Assembly (NCBI RefSeq): GCF_003286075.1 | Contig: NZ_QLUV01000001.1 | Location: forward strand, 372,001 to 436,000 | DNA: 64,000 bases | Direction of reading: 5' to 3' | Source: Paracoccus endophyticus | GTDB lineage: Bacteria > Pseudomonadota > Alphaproteobacteria > Rhodobacterales > Rhodobacteraceae | Shown here: piece by piece, positions 35,501-44,357 of the stretch | How the letters are laid out: every line of letters starts with the position of its first letter | Numbering within the stretch: the first letter of the stretch is position 1 | The notes under the pieces: model-generated | The model's database searches: none | What the model saw: only the letters and a program-made list of their open reading frames with translations | Told to the model about the DNA's origin: nothing | Translations under genes and position numbers: made by a program

Positions 35501-37423
35501 GCTGCCCGCCATCGCCGGGTCGGCGTCGGTCAGGCTGGACAGGCGCAGGTCGGCGCGCAGGTCGGTGGCGGCGCTGCTGATGACGCCGCGGGCGGCGGCG
35601 GTCAGGCGCCGGGCATCGACGGTCAGGTCGCGGATCTCGATCCCCTGGTCATCGCGGCGCACGCTGGCGGTGATGGCCGCGTCGCCCGCGAGCAGGCGGT
35701 CGAGTTGCTCCTGTCCCATGGTGATGTCGCTGCCGGTCACCTCGGCCTCGACGTCGAAGCCGCGGCTCAGCACGGTATAAAGCCCGGCGACATGGGCGCT
35801 GGCCTGCCCGGTCAGCGGCCGCCCGGCCAGGGTGGACAGGTGCGACAGCTGCTCATAGGCGGCGTCCAGCTCGCCCGAGAGGGTGATTCCCGACCGCAGA
35901 CCGTCGGCCCGGATCGTGCCGAAGACGCCGAAGTCGCGTCCCCCCAGCGTGAACCCGGCCAGTTCCAGCGCGTTGCCGGGTGTCAGGTCGAACCCCGTCT
36001 CGCCGCTGATGGTCGTGCCCAGCGCGTCCTGCAGGCCCTTGTCGGCCAGGGCCAGCCCGTCGGCGGCAAAGCGGATCTGGCCCAGGACCTGTTGCAGGTC
36101 GCCGCCGTCCAGCTGCACGCTGCCCGATCCGTCCAGCGTCAGCGCGCCGATGCGGTCGCCGTTCTGGACCAGGTCGCCGACCCGCCCCTTCAGCGTCCAG
36201 CCGTCGCCCTGCGCGGCGTCATAGCTGATCTGCAGGCTGCCCGAGCGCACGTCCGTCGCCTCTCCGCCGAACGGCAGGCGCACCGGCAGGCGGGTCGCGC
36301 CCGCGTCCTGTCCCAGCGTCAGCAGCACGACGACCGACTGCGGCGCCCCCGCGGGCGTGGTGGTGACGGACCCGGTCAGGTTCAGCGCCTCGGTATCGAC
36401 CAGCAGCACCGGCAGCGACAGCCGCCCGTCCTGCCCGCGCCAGCCCTCGGCCAGCAGCTGCGAGCGGGCGCCGAAGAAATTGCCGTGGTCGGGCGGCAGC
36501 AGGCTGGCCACGTCGCCCGACAGTTCCAGCCGGAAGCCGGTGCCGGGGGTGCCGTCCTCGCCCGCCTGCGCGCGGGCCGAGGCGCGCCCCGTCACCCGGT
36601 CCTGCCCGTCGGTGGCCAGCCGGATGCCGGCCGCGAAATCGGCCAGCGGCCCCTCGCCCTTGATCTCGGCCGCGACCGAGGGGCGGCCGTGCAGGTCGAT
36701 GGCATTAGCAAACAGCCCGCCCTCGGCCTCGTCCAGCGTCAGGTCCAGCTTGAGGGTCGTCGTCGCGTTGGAATAGGCCGTGTCCAGCGCGAACACGCCC
36801 CGCTTGCCGTCCACGCGGTCGATCGCCAGCTGCGCGGACCCCTCGCCGCCCGCCAGGGTCATCCGGCCGTCGATCGACACGACCGCCGCCTCGCCCAGCA
36901 CCGGCTTGCCCAGTTCGACCCGCGCGGCGGCGATGCGCGCGATGTTGATGCCGACCGGCAGGGTCGGCAGGGCAAAGTCGCGCACCTCGGCGCGGGGGCC
37001 GGCCTGCTCCTGCCGGGGCAGGCGCGGCAGCAGGATCTCGGCGGCGGACAGTTCCTGGATCTCGATGCGGCGGGCAAACAGCGCCGAGCGGTTCCACTGG
37101 ATCGCGCCGTTCCGCAGGGTGATCCAGACGCCGTCGGCGTCCGCGATGGTCAGCTGCTGAAACGTCGCGCGCGACGACAGCGCCCCCCTGAAGCCGGTGA
37201 TCACCACCTGCCGGCCGGCCGAGGACAGGTTCTTTTCCAGAAAGCGGGTGATGAAGCCGCGGTCGTCCTCGACCTCGGCCGACAGTTCGGCCGTGGCGTC
37301 GGCGATCCCCCCGGTGGGGGCGGCGTCGGCCTTGGCCCAGGGGGCGGGGACCAGCCCGCCTGCCCACGCCAGCACAAGCAGCAGGATCAGGGCGGGGGCC
37401 AGCAGGCGGGTGAGCCGTCTCAT
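32573..37423 (-). CDS. tamB: Translocation and assembly module protein TamB
   Basis: This large 1,616-residue protein has one N-terminal membrane anchor (ALILLLVLAWAGGLV, residues about 9-25), then a long beta-strand-rich repeat region with recurring xxLxLGQAQVDGALTG-like units, and a C-terminal DUF490/TamB domain ending in GSTIGVFYERDY. TamB spans the periplasm and works with the Omp85 protein TamA in outer-membrane biogenesis; more recent work on the AsmA-like family points to phospholipid transport. The start overlaps the tamA stop by one base (TGATG). Repeat units of about 75 residues are visible by eye across the middle. It is full length. Confidence 0.93.
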   Translation of the reverse strand: MRRLTRLLAPALILLLVLAWAGGLVPAPWAKADAAPTGGIADATAELSAEVEDDRGFITRFLEKNLSSAGRQVVITGFRGALSSRATFQQLTIADADGVWITLRNGAIQWNRSALFARRIEIQELSAAEILLPRLPRQEQAGPRAEVRDFALPTLPVGINIARIAAARVELGKPVLGEAAVVSIDGRMTLAGGEGSAQLAIDRVDGKRGVFALDTAYSNATTTLKLDLTLDEAEGGLFANAIDLHGRPSVAAEIKGEGPLADFAAGIRLATDGQDRVTGRASARAQAGEDGTPGTGFRLELSGDVASLLPPDHGNFFGARSQLLAEGWRGQDGRLSLPVLLVDTEALNLTGSVTTTPAGAPQSVVVLLTLGQDAGATRLPVRLPFGGEATDVRSGSLQISYDAAQGDGWTLKGRVGDLVQNGDRIGALTLDGSGSVQLDGGDLQQVLGQIRFAADGLALADKGLQDALGTTISGETGFDLTPGNALELAGFTLGGRDFGVFGTIRADGLRSGITLSGELDAAYEQLSHLSTLAGRPLTGQASAHVAGLYTVLSRGFDVEAEVTGSDITMGQEQLDRLLAGDAAITASVRRDDQGIEIRDLTVDARRLTAAARGVISSAATDLRADLRLSSLTDADPAMAGSLTAEAAVTGAPGSRRVTVSGEATDLALGVAQLDSLLRGRTDLTAIAQERDGAFVIDTLRVANPQITADGTGVLGAEALDARLSLDIPDLGALGRGLSGALKAEATARQADGVRFIEMTGTGEDLRLGQQDVDGALTGTTRLVLSAEETSGVVTIRDLDLTNQQMTATVEGVVGEGVTDLTGMAEIRSLAAFGRGWRGGLTLDGSVSDRSGQRVFDLSGRGTDLSLGQAQVDGALTGITDIRLRGSQQGQRITLDTLRLVNQQAEILATGVIGPDKTDLRGQADLRNLASLGLGWGGSLRASGSVVGDGTGARRISVDGVARDLSLGQAQADAALAGETRLTVRAIQRGDVVTIDAATIANARLNAVARGRVGGGRTDVTADLRADSIAFLGRGFGGAINASGRARSDGTGLRLSAQGSASGLRVGNPTADALLAGQTQFDLAARRAGSGALTVERLDARNGQLRLTAGGDPATGLRVDARLSNLALLAPGFPGPATLTGTVRQGARDYGFDLAATAPGGTRAQIAGTAARDFSTADLRVSGVSNAALVNPLLRVRSVEGAVDFDLRLRGAPALENLTGQIRLPDARLSDPKLGLRIERLAATADLNGGLIRVDARGAIAAGGQLTVTGPIDLRGGAPRLDLRVRLDGVVLRDPTLYQTVASGELTVSGATAEGALIAGAIRLGTTEIRIPSTGLGGARAIPDITHLNDRPPVRATRAKAGLLPFPSVDSRLAGMQAPAATPPAVPARLDLTITAPNQIFVRGRGVDAELGGALRLTGRANAVVPVGQFQLIRGRVDLLGKRFDMTEGLVELQGSLIPVLRLVAETEQDGIVTRIIIDGEIRDPDITFESVPDLPEEEVLSQMLFGRGLDTISPLQAAQLANALAVLAGRGGEGIVGRLRNSVGLDDLDLATDDQGNVSVRAGKYLTRNVYTDLSVDAEGKSTINLNLDISDAITARGAVGSDGGSTIGVFYERDY

Positions 37424-39351
37424 CAGAATGCCTGCCCCAATCCCAGATAGACCTGAACGCCGCTGCCGGTGTCGCCCTGCACGGGGGCTGCCACGTCGAA
37501 TCGCAGCGGGCCGATGGGCGTCGTATAGCGCACGCCGACGCCCGCGCCCGCGTGCCAGTCGCTGTCGTCGCCGAATCCGCTGTCGGCCCAGACCCGGCCG
37601 GCATCGGCAAAGGCGGCCAGCCCGATGCGCTGGCGCAGCTGGACGCGCAGCTCTCCGGTCAGGTTCACGATGCTCATGCCGCCCGTCTGGATCGGGCCGT
37701 TCGGGCCGGGGATGACCGCGACCCCCAGCGATTCGAAGGGCTGGCCGCGGACCGACCCGCCGCCGCCGGAATAGAACAGATAGTCGCGGGGGGTTTCGGC
37801 AATGTCGGGCCCCCAGACCGACCCGGCGCGCGCCCGCCCGGCCAGGGTGAAGCGGTCGTCCGCGCCGAAGCTGCGGTATCCGCGCGCCTCGGCGTCCGCG
37901 CGCAGGCCCGAGCCGGTCGTATCCTCAAGCCCGGCAAAGGGGGTCAGCGTGCCCGACAGCCACGTGCCCCGCTTGGCGTCGGTGGGCTCGTCCCGGCGGT
38001 CCCAGGTCAGCCGCGTGGGCAGCGCGACCACCGTGAAGTCGGTCGTGCCGGTGTCGTCCGTCACCCGGGATCTGCGGTATTCCAGCGAGACGTCGCCCGT
38101 CAGCCGCTCGCTGGGCAGCCAGGTCACGCCCGCGCCGATCACGCCCAGGTCCTGGTCGTAATCCTCCTCGCGCAGGCGCTGGGCCTGCAGCAGCCCATAG
38201 GCGGTCAGGTCGGGCCGGAAGGTCGCCGGCCGGTCCAGCCGGACCGAGAACTGATAGTCCCGCCCCGAGGTGCCCGAGCCGATGTCCTTGGACTGGGCGT
38301 CCACCCGCAGCCGTTCGCCCCCGCCCAGCAGGTTGCGGTGCATCCAGTAGCCCGACACCAGCGCGCCGTCGGTGCTGGAGATCTCGAACCCCGCGCCGAT
38401 GCGCCGGGGCTTCTGCTCGACCACGGTCAGGGTCACGTCCAGCGTGTTGCCGGGGCCCAGCGTCTCGGCCTCGTCCAGGGTGATGGCGGAAAAGACGCCC
38501 GAGCGTCGCAGGCGGCGGCGGACCGTCTCGATCTCCTCGGGGTCATAGCGCGCGCCTGACGGAAACCCCGCCATCGCATACAGCCGCTGGGTTCGCAGGC
38601 GGCTGTTGCCGGTGGCCCGCAGGGTGCCGAACGTCACCGCGGGGCCGGGCGCCAGCGCGATGCGGCTGTCCACGGCCAGCGTGTCGTGATCGGCCACGAT
38701 GTCGGTCGCGGCGACATCGGCCTTGGCATGGCCCACGTCGCGCCAGCCCTCGACCCCGGCGGTGGCGGCGGCCTTCATGTCCGACGTGCGGGCGACCTCG
38801 CCCCGGCGATAGCCGTCGGGCAGCCTGGTGCCCGGCGCGACCGGGGCGATGTCGGCGCGGGCATAGCGGAACCGCGGCCCCGTCTGGATGTCCACCACCA
38901 CCTGCCGCACAACCGCCGGGGCATCCAGCGGCGCGATGCCCGCGGCCTCGGCCCCGTCCAGGCGGATGTCGATCACCGCGTCGTACAGCCCGGCGTCGTA
39001 CAGCGCGCCCAGGATGCGGGCGTAATCGGCGCGGGCGGCGGCCAGGATGTCCTGGCCGGTGATCCGCCCCTCGGTCAGCGCCTCGGTCAGCAGCGAACTG
39101 TTGCGGATCTGGCGTTCCAGCGCGGCGTCGCCGTTCGACAGCCTGAACTGCAGGTCGATGGGCGAATTGGCCACCGGATCGCCGCCGCCGAACAGCCGCG
39201 CCAGCGGCGCCAGCGGCGAGGAGGCCGCCGAGCCTGCGCTGCCTGCGCTGCCCGACCCCGATCCGCCCGAACCGGACTGCGCCAGCGGCGCGCCGGCCGC
39301 CAGGCAGCCCGTGGCAACGACCGCTAGTCCTGTGGCAAACCGCCCCGCCAT
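37423..39351 (-). CDS. tamA: Autotransporter assembly factor TamA (Omp85 family)
   Basis: This is an outer-membrane protein of 642 residues. A Sec signal (MAGRFATGLAVVATGCLAAG, cleavage near PLAQS) is followed by a Gly/Ser-rich linker, POTRA domains (about 80-330) and a C-terminal 16-strand Omp85 barrel. The barrel has the diagnostic GGGGSVRGQPFESLG segment (VRGxx lid-lock motif) and ends in a phenylalanine, as expected for BAM-assembled proteins. The selected ATG gives a proper signal peptide; an upstream in-frame start would add 44 unrelated residues. It forms an operon with tamB and is divergent from the small exported-protein gene. Confidence 0.93.
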   Translation of the reverse strand: MAGRFATGLAVVATGCLAAGAPLAQSGSGGSGSGSAGSAGSAASSPLAPLARLFGGGDPVANSPIDLQFRLSNGDAALERQIRNSSLLTEALTEGRITGQDILAAARADYARILGALYDAGLYDAVIDIRLDGAEAAGIAPLDAPAVVRQVVVDIQTGPRFRYARADIAPVAPGTRLPDGYRRGEVARTSDMKAAATAGVEGWRDVGHAKADVAATDIVADHDTLAVDSRIALAPGPAVTFGTLRATGNSRLRTQRLYAMAGFPSGARYDPEEIETVRRRLRRSGVFSAITLDEAETLGPGNTLDVTLTVVEQKPRRIGAGFEISSTDGALVSGYWMHRNLLGGGERLRVDAQSKDIGSGTSGRDYQFSVRLDRPATFRPDLTAYGLLQAQRLREEDYDQDLGVIGAGVTWLPSERLTGDVSLEYRRSRVTDDTGTTDFTVVALPTRLTWDRRDEPTDAKRGTWLSGTLTPFAGLEDTTGSGLRADAEARGYRSFGADDRFTLAGRARAGSVWGPDIAETPRDYLFYSGGGGSVRGQPFESLGVAVIPGPNGPIQTGGMSIVNLTGELRVQLRQRIGLAAFADAGRVWADSGFGDDSDWHAGAGVGVRYTTPIGPLRFDVAAPVQGDTGSGVQVYLGLGQAF

Positions 39352-39620
39352 CACTGCCCCGCCCGCCGTCTTGTTTTGCCGCAGTCTTGCCCAGAGCGGG
39401 TGGGGAATCCAGTGGGCGCTGCAGGGGACAGGCGTTTGTGATGGGCCGCCCGCGCCGCGCGGCTGACGCAGGGTCAGGTTCAAGACCTCACGCCATTGTC
39501 AAGCCCTCACAGGCAGGCTGCGCCAGATTTCCGGAACCCGCAGCGAAAATGCCGCGTTGGCCCGGTGAACCGCGACGAGACACCGTCGCAGACACCCTGC
39601 GAAGACGAAGGGACAGTGCC

Positions 39621-40049
39621 ATGAAACCGCTGCGCGTCGCCCTTGCCGCCCTGCTTGTCGTCCTGCCGGTCAGCGCGGCGCAATCCGGCATCGAACAGCC
39701 GGCCCCGCAGGCCCAGCCGGTCAAGGGCTGGTCCGCCGTCGCCGGGATGAGCGGGGCCGAGGTGCTGCACATGGCGCGCGGCCTTCCCAAGGGGGCGGAC
39801 GCCGCCGCCGATCAGCCGTGGTGCGACAGCGCCGCCGCCGTCCAGCAGTCCCTGAACGCCGAGTTCGACGAGCGCATGGTGACGCGCCGCGCCGATGGCA
39901 CCCAGCTGTGGGGGTCGGACCTGATGGGCACCTGGACGGTCGTGCTGGCGCGCGCCGACCAGACGAACTGCATCATCGCCTCGGGCATCGGCTATCAGGA
40001 CGGCGCGAACCCCGGCACCTACTACGCCCAGGTGGGCCTGAGGGGGTAA
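39621..40049 (+). CDS. Small exported protein of unknown function
   Basis: No family is recognised. The 142-residue product has a clear Sec signal (MKPLRVALAALLVVLPVSAA, cleavage before QSGIE) and a mature part of about 120 residues containing two cysteines (PWCDSAAAVQQ and TNCIIASGIGY), which could form a disulfide. Position and length suggest a soluble periplasmic protein. AAGGGA precedes the ATG by 8 nt. It lies 83 nt upstream of ahcY on the same strand, but no link to methyl metabolism is evident; the 269-nt gap to tamA probably holds divergent promoters that I could not define. Confidence 0.7.
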   Translation: MKPLRVALAALLVVLPVSAAQSGIEQPAPQAQPVKGWSAVAGMSGAEVLHMARGLPKGADAAADQPWCDSAAAVQQSLNAEFDERMVTRRADGTQLWGSDLMGTWTVVLARADQTNCIIASGIGYQDGANPGTYYAQVGLRG

Positions 40050-40132
40050 GCGGGACCGATGCCGCGTTGCTTTTCGGGGCGGCCTGTGACAAGGCCGGCC
40101 GCGACACCTTCCCCTTCCCTGCAGGCTGACCG

Positions 40133-41539
40133 ATGACCTCGACCCCGACCGACGGCGATTTCCTGGTGCGCGACCTCGCCCTGGCCGAGTACGGCCGGAA
40201 AGAGCTGGACATCGCCGAAACCGAAATGCCCGGCCTGATGGCGCTGCGCGCCGAATACGGCGCGGCCAAGCCCCTCGCGGGCGCGCGCATCGCAGGCTCG
40301 CTGCACATGACCGTGCAGACGGCCGTGCTGATCGAGACGCTGGTGGCCCTGGGCGCGGACGTGCGCTGGGCGTCGTGCAACATCTATTCCACCCAGGACC
40401 ACGCCGCCGCGGCGATCGCCGCCGCCGGCATTCCCGTCTTTGCCGTCAAGGGCGAGACGCTGGAGGACTACTGGGCCTATACCGACCGCATCTTCCAGTT
40501 CCCCGAGGGCGCGAACCTGATCCTGGACGACGGCGGCGACGCCACGCTGTACATCCTTCTGGGCGCGCGCGTCGAGGGCGGAGAGACCGCCCTGATCGCC
40601 GCCCCCCAGTCCGAGGAGGAGGAGGCGCTGTTCGCGCAGATCCGCACCCGCATCGCGCAGACCCCCGGCTGGTTCGCCCGCCAGCGCGACGCGATCCGCG
40701 GCGTCAGCGAGGAAACGACGACCGGCGTTCACCGCCTGTACGACCTGCACAAGCAGGGGCTGCTGCCGTTCCCGGCGATCAACGTCAACGACAGCGTCAC
40801 CAAGTCCAAGTTCGACAACAAGTATGGCTGCAAGGAAAGCCTGGTGGACGGCATCCGCCGGGCCACCGACACGATGATGGCGGGCAAGGTCGCCGTCGTC
40901 TGCGGCTACGGCGACGTGGGCAAGGGCTCGGCGGCGTCCTTGCGCGGCGCCGGCGCACGCGTGAAGGTGACCGAGGTGGACCCGATCTGCGCCCTTCAGG
41001 CGGCGATGGACGGGTTCGAGGTCGTGCGGCTGGAAGACGTGGCCGCCAGCGCCGACATCTTCGTCACCACCACCGGCAACAAGGACGTGATCCGCATCGA
41101 GCACATGCGCGAGATGAAGGACATGGCCATCGTCGGCAACATCGGCCATTTCGACAACGAGATCCAGGTGGCGGCGCTGCGCAACCACAAATGGACCAAC
41201 GTCAAGGACCAGGTGGACCTGATCGAGATGCCGTCGGGCAACCGCATCATCCTGCTGTCGCAGGGGCGCCTGCTGAACCTGGGCAACGCCACGGGCCATC
41301 CGTCCTTCGTCATGTCGGCCAGCTTCACCAACCAGGTGCTGGCCCAGATCGAGCTGTGGACCAAGGGCGACGACTATCGGCCCGGCGTCTATATCCTGCC
41401 CAAGGCACTGGACGAAAAGGTGGCGCGCCTTCATCTCGACAAGATCGGCGTCCGCCTGACGGAACTGCGCCCCGAGCAGGCGGACTATATCGGCGTTCCG
41501 GTCGGCGGGCCGTTCAAGTCGGATCATTACCGGTACTGA
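40133..41539 (+). CDS. ahcY: Adenosylhomocysteinase
   Basis: This enzyme splits S-adenosylhomocysteine into adenosine and homocysteine, removing the inhibitory product of methyl transfer; it is cytosolic, tetrameric and NAD-dependent. The 468-residue length fits the bacterial form with the extra insertion. Seen are [15 protein letters not shown] (substrate site), the NAD-binding [21 protein letters not shown] with the catalytic Lys and Asp, and the C-terminal SDHYRY. No known SAH riboswitch could be recognised in the 83-nt leader, although a GCGGCC / GGCCGC hairpin is there. A DUF454 gene begins 2 nt after the stop. Confidence 0.98.
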   Translation: MTSTPTDGDFLVRDLALAEYGRKELDIAETEMPGLMALRAEYGAAKPLAGARIAGSLHMTVQTAVLIETLVALGADVRWASCNIYSTQDHAAAAIAAAGIPVFAVKGETLEDYWAYTDRIFQFPEGANLILDDGGDATLYILLGARVEGGETALIAAPQSEEEEALFAQIRTRIAQTPGWFARQRDAIRGVSEETTTGVHRLYDLHKQGLLPFPAINVNDSVTKSKFDNKYGCKESLVDGIRRATDTMMAGKVAVVCGYGDVGKGSAASLRGAGARVKVTEVDPICALQAAMDGFEVVRLEDVAASADIFVTTTGNKDVIRIEHMREMKDMAIVGNIGHFDNEIQVAALRNHKWTNVKDQVDLIEMPSGNRIILLSQGRLLNLGNATGHPSFVMSASFTNQVLAQIELWTKGDDYRPGVYILPKALDEKVARLHLDKIGVRLTELRPEQADYIGVPVGGPFKSDHYRY

Positions 41540-41540
41540 C

Positions 41541-41903
41541 ATGCTGATGCTGTGGCGCTGCGCGGGAATCCTGTCGGTCGGGCTGGCGCTGGTCGGCACG
41601 GTGCTGCCCGTGATGCCGACGGTTCCGTTCCTGATCGTCGCGGCCTATGCGTTCGACCGGTCCTCGCCCCGGTTTCACGCCCGCCTGATGGCGCATCCGG
41701 TCTTTGGCCCGCAGATCGGGAACTGGCGCCGCCACGGCGCGATCGCCCGCAACGTCAAGATCGTGGCGACGCTCAGCATGGCCGCGGGTCTTGCCGTGAC
41801 CTTCTTCATCCTGCCGCGGCCGTTCTGGCTGGTGCAGCTGGCCGTGATCTCTGCGGTGGCGCTGTACGTCGTCAGCCGGCCCGCGCCGCCGCCCACGGCC
41901 TGA
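41541..41903 (+). CDS. YbaN-like membrane protein (DUF454)
   Basis: This 120-residue inner-membrane protein of the DUF454 family has an N-terminal hydrophobic helix with VGTVLPVMPTVPFLIVAAYAF, a short cytoplasmic stretch (RSSPRFHARLMAHP), and two more hydrophobic segments. The family (YbaN in Escherichia coli) has no defined biochemical role. It starts 2 nt after ahcY, implying co-transcription and probably translational coupling, but a functional link is not established. It is convergent with the crotonase gene (8 nt between stops). Confidence 0.88.
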   Translation: MLMLWRCAGILSVGLALVGTVLPVMPTVPFLIVAAYAFDRSSPRFHARLMAHPVFGPQIGNWRRHGAIARNVKIVATLSMAAGLAVTFFILPRPFWLVQLAVISAVALYVVSRPAPPPTA

Positions 41904-41910
41904 CCGGCCC

Positions 41911-42522
41911 TCAGCCCATCCGGGCCTTGATCGCCGCGACATGTCCGGGCGCCGCGCCCAGCGCGGCGGCGGCCAGCGCCTCGGCCGTGTCCATCAGCAC
42001 CTCCGCCCCGGCCAGCCGGTCCACCAGTCCCCAGCTCAGCGCCTCGGCCGCGTCGATGCGCTGACCCGCCATCAGGATCATCCGCGCCCGCGACGGCCCG
42101 ACCAGCGCCGCAAGACGCGGCGGATCGGACGGCTGCGGCAGGAAGCCCAGCGCCATCACCGGATAGAAGAACCGCGCCTCGGGCACCGCGACGCGCAGGT
42201 CGCAGGCCAGCACCATGCCCATCGCGCCGCCCGCCGCCGTGCCGTTCAGCGCGGCGATGGTCAGGCAGGGGGCCGCCGCAATGGCGCCCGACAGCCGTTC
42301 CCAGGCGGGCGACAGCGCAAGCCCCGCGCGCGCCGCATCCAGGTCGGCGCCCGCCGAGAACACCCGGCCCGTCCCGGTCAGGATCACCGCGCGCGCGTCC
42401 CCGGCCGCATCGAACGCCTGCGCCAGATCGTCCAGCATCGGCTCGGTCAGGGCATTGGCCTTGTCGGGGCGGTCTAACGAAATCGTGACCAGGCCGTCAC
42501 GGGGATGGTTCACGCGGATCAT
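41911..42522 (-). CDS. Crotonase-superfamily protein lacking catalytic glutamates
   Basis: This 203-residue protein has the enoyl-CoA hydratase/isomerase fold. ITISLDRP-like and NALT segments begin the domain, GRVFSAGADLDAA forms the CoA oxyanion hole, and ALNGTAAGGAMGMVLACD follows. However, the two glutamates that activate water in hydratases are replaced: the CE/ELA position reads AMGMVLA and the PE position reads YPVMALG. It is also shorter than the usual 255-260 residues, lacking much of the C-terminal trimerisation helix region. Dehydratase chemistry of the usual type is therefore doubtful; it may be a different crotonase activity or a non-catalytic member. It is a single minus-strand gene between plus-strand genes. 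Confidence 0.8.
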   Translation of the reverse strand: MIRVNHPRDGLVTISLDRPDKANALTEPMLDDLAQAFDAAGDARAVILTGTGRVFSAGADLDAARAGLALSPAWERLSGAIAAAPCLTIAALNGTAAGGAMGMVLACDLRVAVPEARFFYPVMALGFLPQPSDPPRLAALVGPSRARMILMAGQRIDAAEALSWGLVDRLAGAEVLMDTAEALAAAALGAAPGHVAAIKARMG

Positions 42523-42593
42523 CGTTCACTCCTTGGACGCGCAGCCCCGCTGTGGCAAGTGTTGCGCACCCCTGTTGCCGGAAAGGTATCGAG

Positions 42594-44267
42594 ATGTTTC
42601 TGCGGATGACAAGCTCTGCCGCCGCGCTGCTGGCGCTGACCGCGCCCGCATTCGCCGATGTGACGCCGGCCGAGGTGTGGCAGAACTGGGTCGCGTACTA
42701 TCAGGCCAACGGCTATGTCGTGACCGAGGGCAGCCGCGAACAGGCGGGCGAGACGCTGACGATCCGCGACGCCACCCTGGCCTATGCCGCGCCCGGGGAT
42801 GAGGGCGCCATGACCGTCACCATTCCGCAGGTGACGCTGCAGGCCACCGGCGACGGCCGGGTCCGCACCACGGTGGCAGAGCAGTCGCGGGCGATCATCC
42901 GGTTCAGGAACGACAAGGACCAGCCCGTCACTGCCGAGGCGACGGCCACGCTGAAGGGGGCCGAGGTCGTGACCGGCGGCACCGCCGCCGACATGACCCA
43001 CGACGGCAAGGCGGCCGAGGTTCTGGTCGCGCTGGACAGGCTGGTGACGCCCGAGGGCGACAAGACGGTCCCGCTGACGCTGACGCTGCTTAACACCACC
43101 TATCGCCACCGCGCCGTGGACGGGTCCAGCCTGGCGATCACCGCCTCGGGCGCGACCGAGCGGGTCGCGCTGGCCGGGACCTTCACCGACGAGGGCCCCG
43201 AGATGCCCGGGACGACGCGCTTTTCGGTCAGCTTCGACGGCGTGCAGGGCTCGGGGCAGGCGACGATCCCGAAGGGCGTCCAGATGGGGGCGGGCGGCGA
43301 CATGAACGCGGCGCTGAAAGCCGGGCTGGATGTCGCGGGCACGCTGACGATGGCGGCCATGGACCTCAGCTTCGATCATGCCGGCAAGGACGAGACGGGC
43401 GCCGACCAGTCCGTCGCCGGAACGACCAGCGGCAAGGGCATCGACGCCGCCTTCGGGCTGTCGGCGGGGGGCATCAGCTATCAGGCCAGCGGCGATGCGC
43501 TGCAGGCCAGCATGACCTCGGGCGATCTGCCGGTCCCGCTGGGCTATGCGATCAACAGCGTCAGCACCGACATCCAGGTCCCCGTGATGCAGTCGGACAC
43601 GCCGGCGCCGTTCAAGTTCGCCTATTCGCTGGGCGGCCTGACCCTGGACGACGGGATCTGGGGGATGCTGGACCCCAAGGGACAACTGCCGCGCGACCCC
43701 GCATCGCTGGACATCGACGTGACCGGGCTGGTCCGGGTGATGGCGGACCTGTTCGATCCCGCGACGCTGAACGCCTCGGATGACGCGGACGACGGCGCCG
43801 CGGCGGATGGCGGGACCCAAGCGCCCGCCAGCGGCGCAACCGGCGGCACCGCCGACGGCGCGGCCCCCGATGCCGCACCCGGCACGCAGGATGGCGGCGC
43901 GCAGGACGCTGACGGGGACGACGCCTCGTCCGAGCCGTCGCCGATCCAGCCGACCGAGGTCACGATCAACAAGCTGGGCGTTCAGGCGCTGGGCGCGCGC
44001 ATCGACGCCTCGGGCGCGCTGGCGGCCACGGCCGGCGGCAGCATGGACCAGCCGGTCGGCACCATCACCGCCCGGATGGAGGGGCTGAACGCCCTGCTGG
44101 ACAAGGCGGTGGCGATGGGCCTGGTCGAGCAGGACCAGGTCGCGGGCTATCGCATGATGCTGGCCGCCTTCGCCAAGCCCGCGCCCGAAGGGGGCGACGC
44201 GCTGGTCAGCGAATTCGAGTTCAAGGAAGGCGGCCAGATCTTTGCCAACGGCCAGCAGGTCCAGTAA
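42594..44267 (+). CDS. Exported DUF2125 family protein
   Basis: This 557-residue protein has a Sec signal (MTSSAAALLALTAPAFA within the first 21 residues) and a mature part resembling the DUF2125 family of alphaproteobacteria; its function is unknown. A markedly biased linker rich in Asp, Ala, Gly and Thr (about residues 395-450) interrupts the domain, which then continues with the conserved EVTINKLGVQALGARIDASG segment. The ATG follows GAAAGG. It is a single-gene transcript ending at a clear terminator, divergent from the crotonase gene. Confidence 0.75.
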   Translation: MFLRMTSSAAALLALTAPAFADVTPAEVWQNWVAYYQANGYVVTEGSREQAGETLTIRDATLAYAAPGDEGAMTVTIPQVTLQATGDGRVRTTVAEQSRAIIRFRNDKDQPVTAEATATLKGAEVVTGGTAADMTHDGKAAEVLVALDRLVTPEGDKTVPLTLTLLNTTYRHRAVDGSSLAITASGATERVALAGTFTDEGPEMPGTTRFSVSFDGVQGSGQATIPKGVQMGAGGDMNAALKAGLDVAGTLTMAAMDLSFDHAGKDETGADQSVAGTTSGKGIDAAFGLSAGGISYQASGDALQASMTSGDLPVPLGYAINSVSTDIQVPVMQSDTPAPFKFAYSLGGLTLDDGIWGMLDPKGQLPRDPASLDIDVTGLVRVMADLFDPATLNASDDADDGAAADGGTQAPASGATGGTADGAAPDAAPGTQDGGAQDADGDDASSEPSPIQPTEVTINKLGVQALGARIDASGALAATAGGSMDQPVGTITARMEGLNALLDKAVAMGLVEQDQVAGYRMMLAAFAKPAPEGGDALVSEFEFKEGGQIFANGQQVQ

Positions 44268-44290
44268 GACCGCTGGACGGACGCATTCGC

Positions 44291-44321
44291 GGGGCCGGGC
44301 GCAGTCTGGCCCCCCTTTTTT
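44291..44321 (+). terminator. Rho-independent terminator after the DUF2125 gene
   Basis: A 6-bp GGGGCC / GGCCCC stem with an 11-nt loop is followed by CC and then six T residues, 24 nt after the stop codon. Confidence 0.75.
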
Positions 44322-44357
44322 CATTTCCACGGCCGCCGGTGGCGGCAAGGCGGGCCC

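Noticed and set aside
33386-37450. Long plus-strand frame opposite tamB
   Set aside because: Its product is Arg/Gln/Gly-rich with no similarity that I can recognise, while tamB on the other strand is clear.
39497-39502. Perfect TTGACA on the minus strand upstream of tamA
   Set aside because: No plausible -10 lies 16-18 nt downstream and it is about 145 nt from the tamA start, so I do not call a promoter.
40050-40132. Possible S-adenosylhomocysteine riboswitch upstream of ahcY
   Set aside because: The 83-nt leader has a GC-rich hairpin but I could not match the conserved core of the known SAH or SAM/SAH aptamers. A covariance-model search would settle it.
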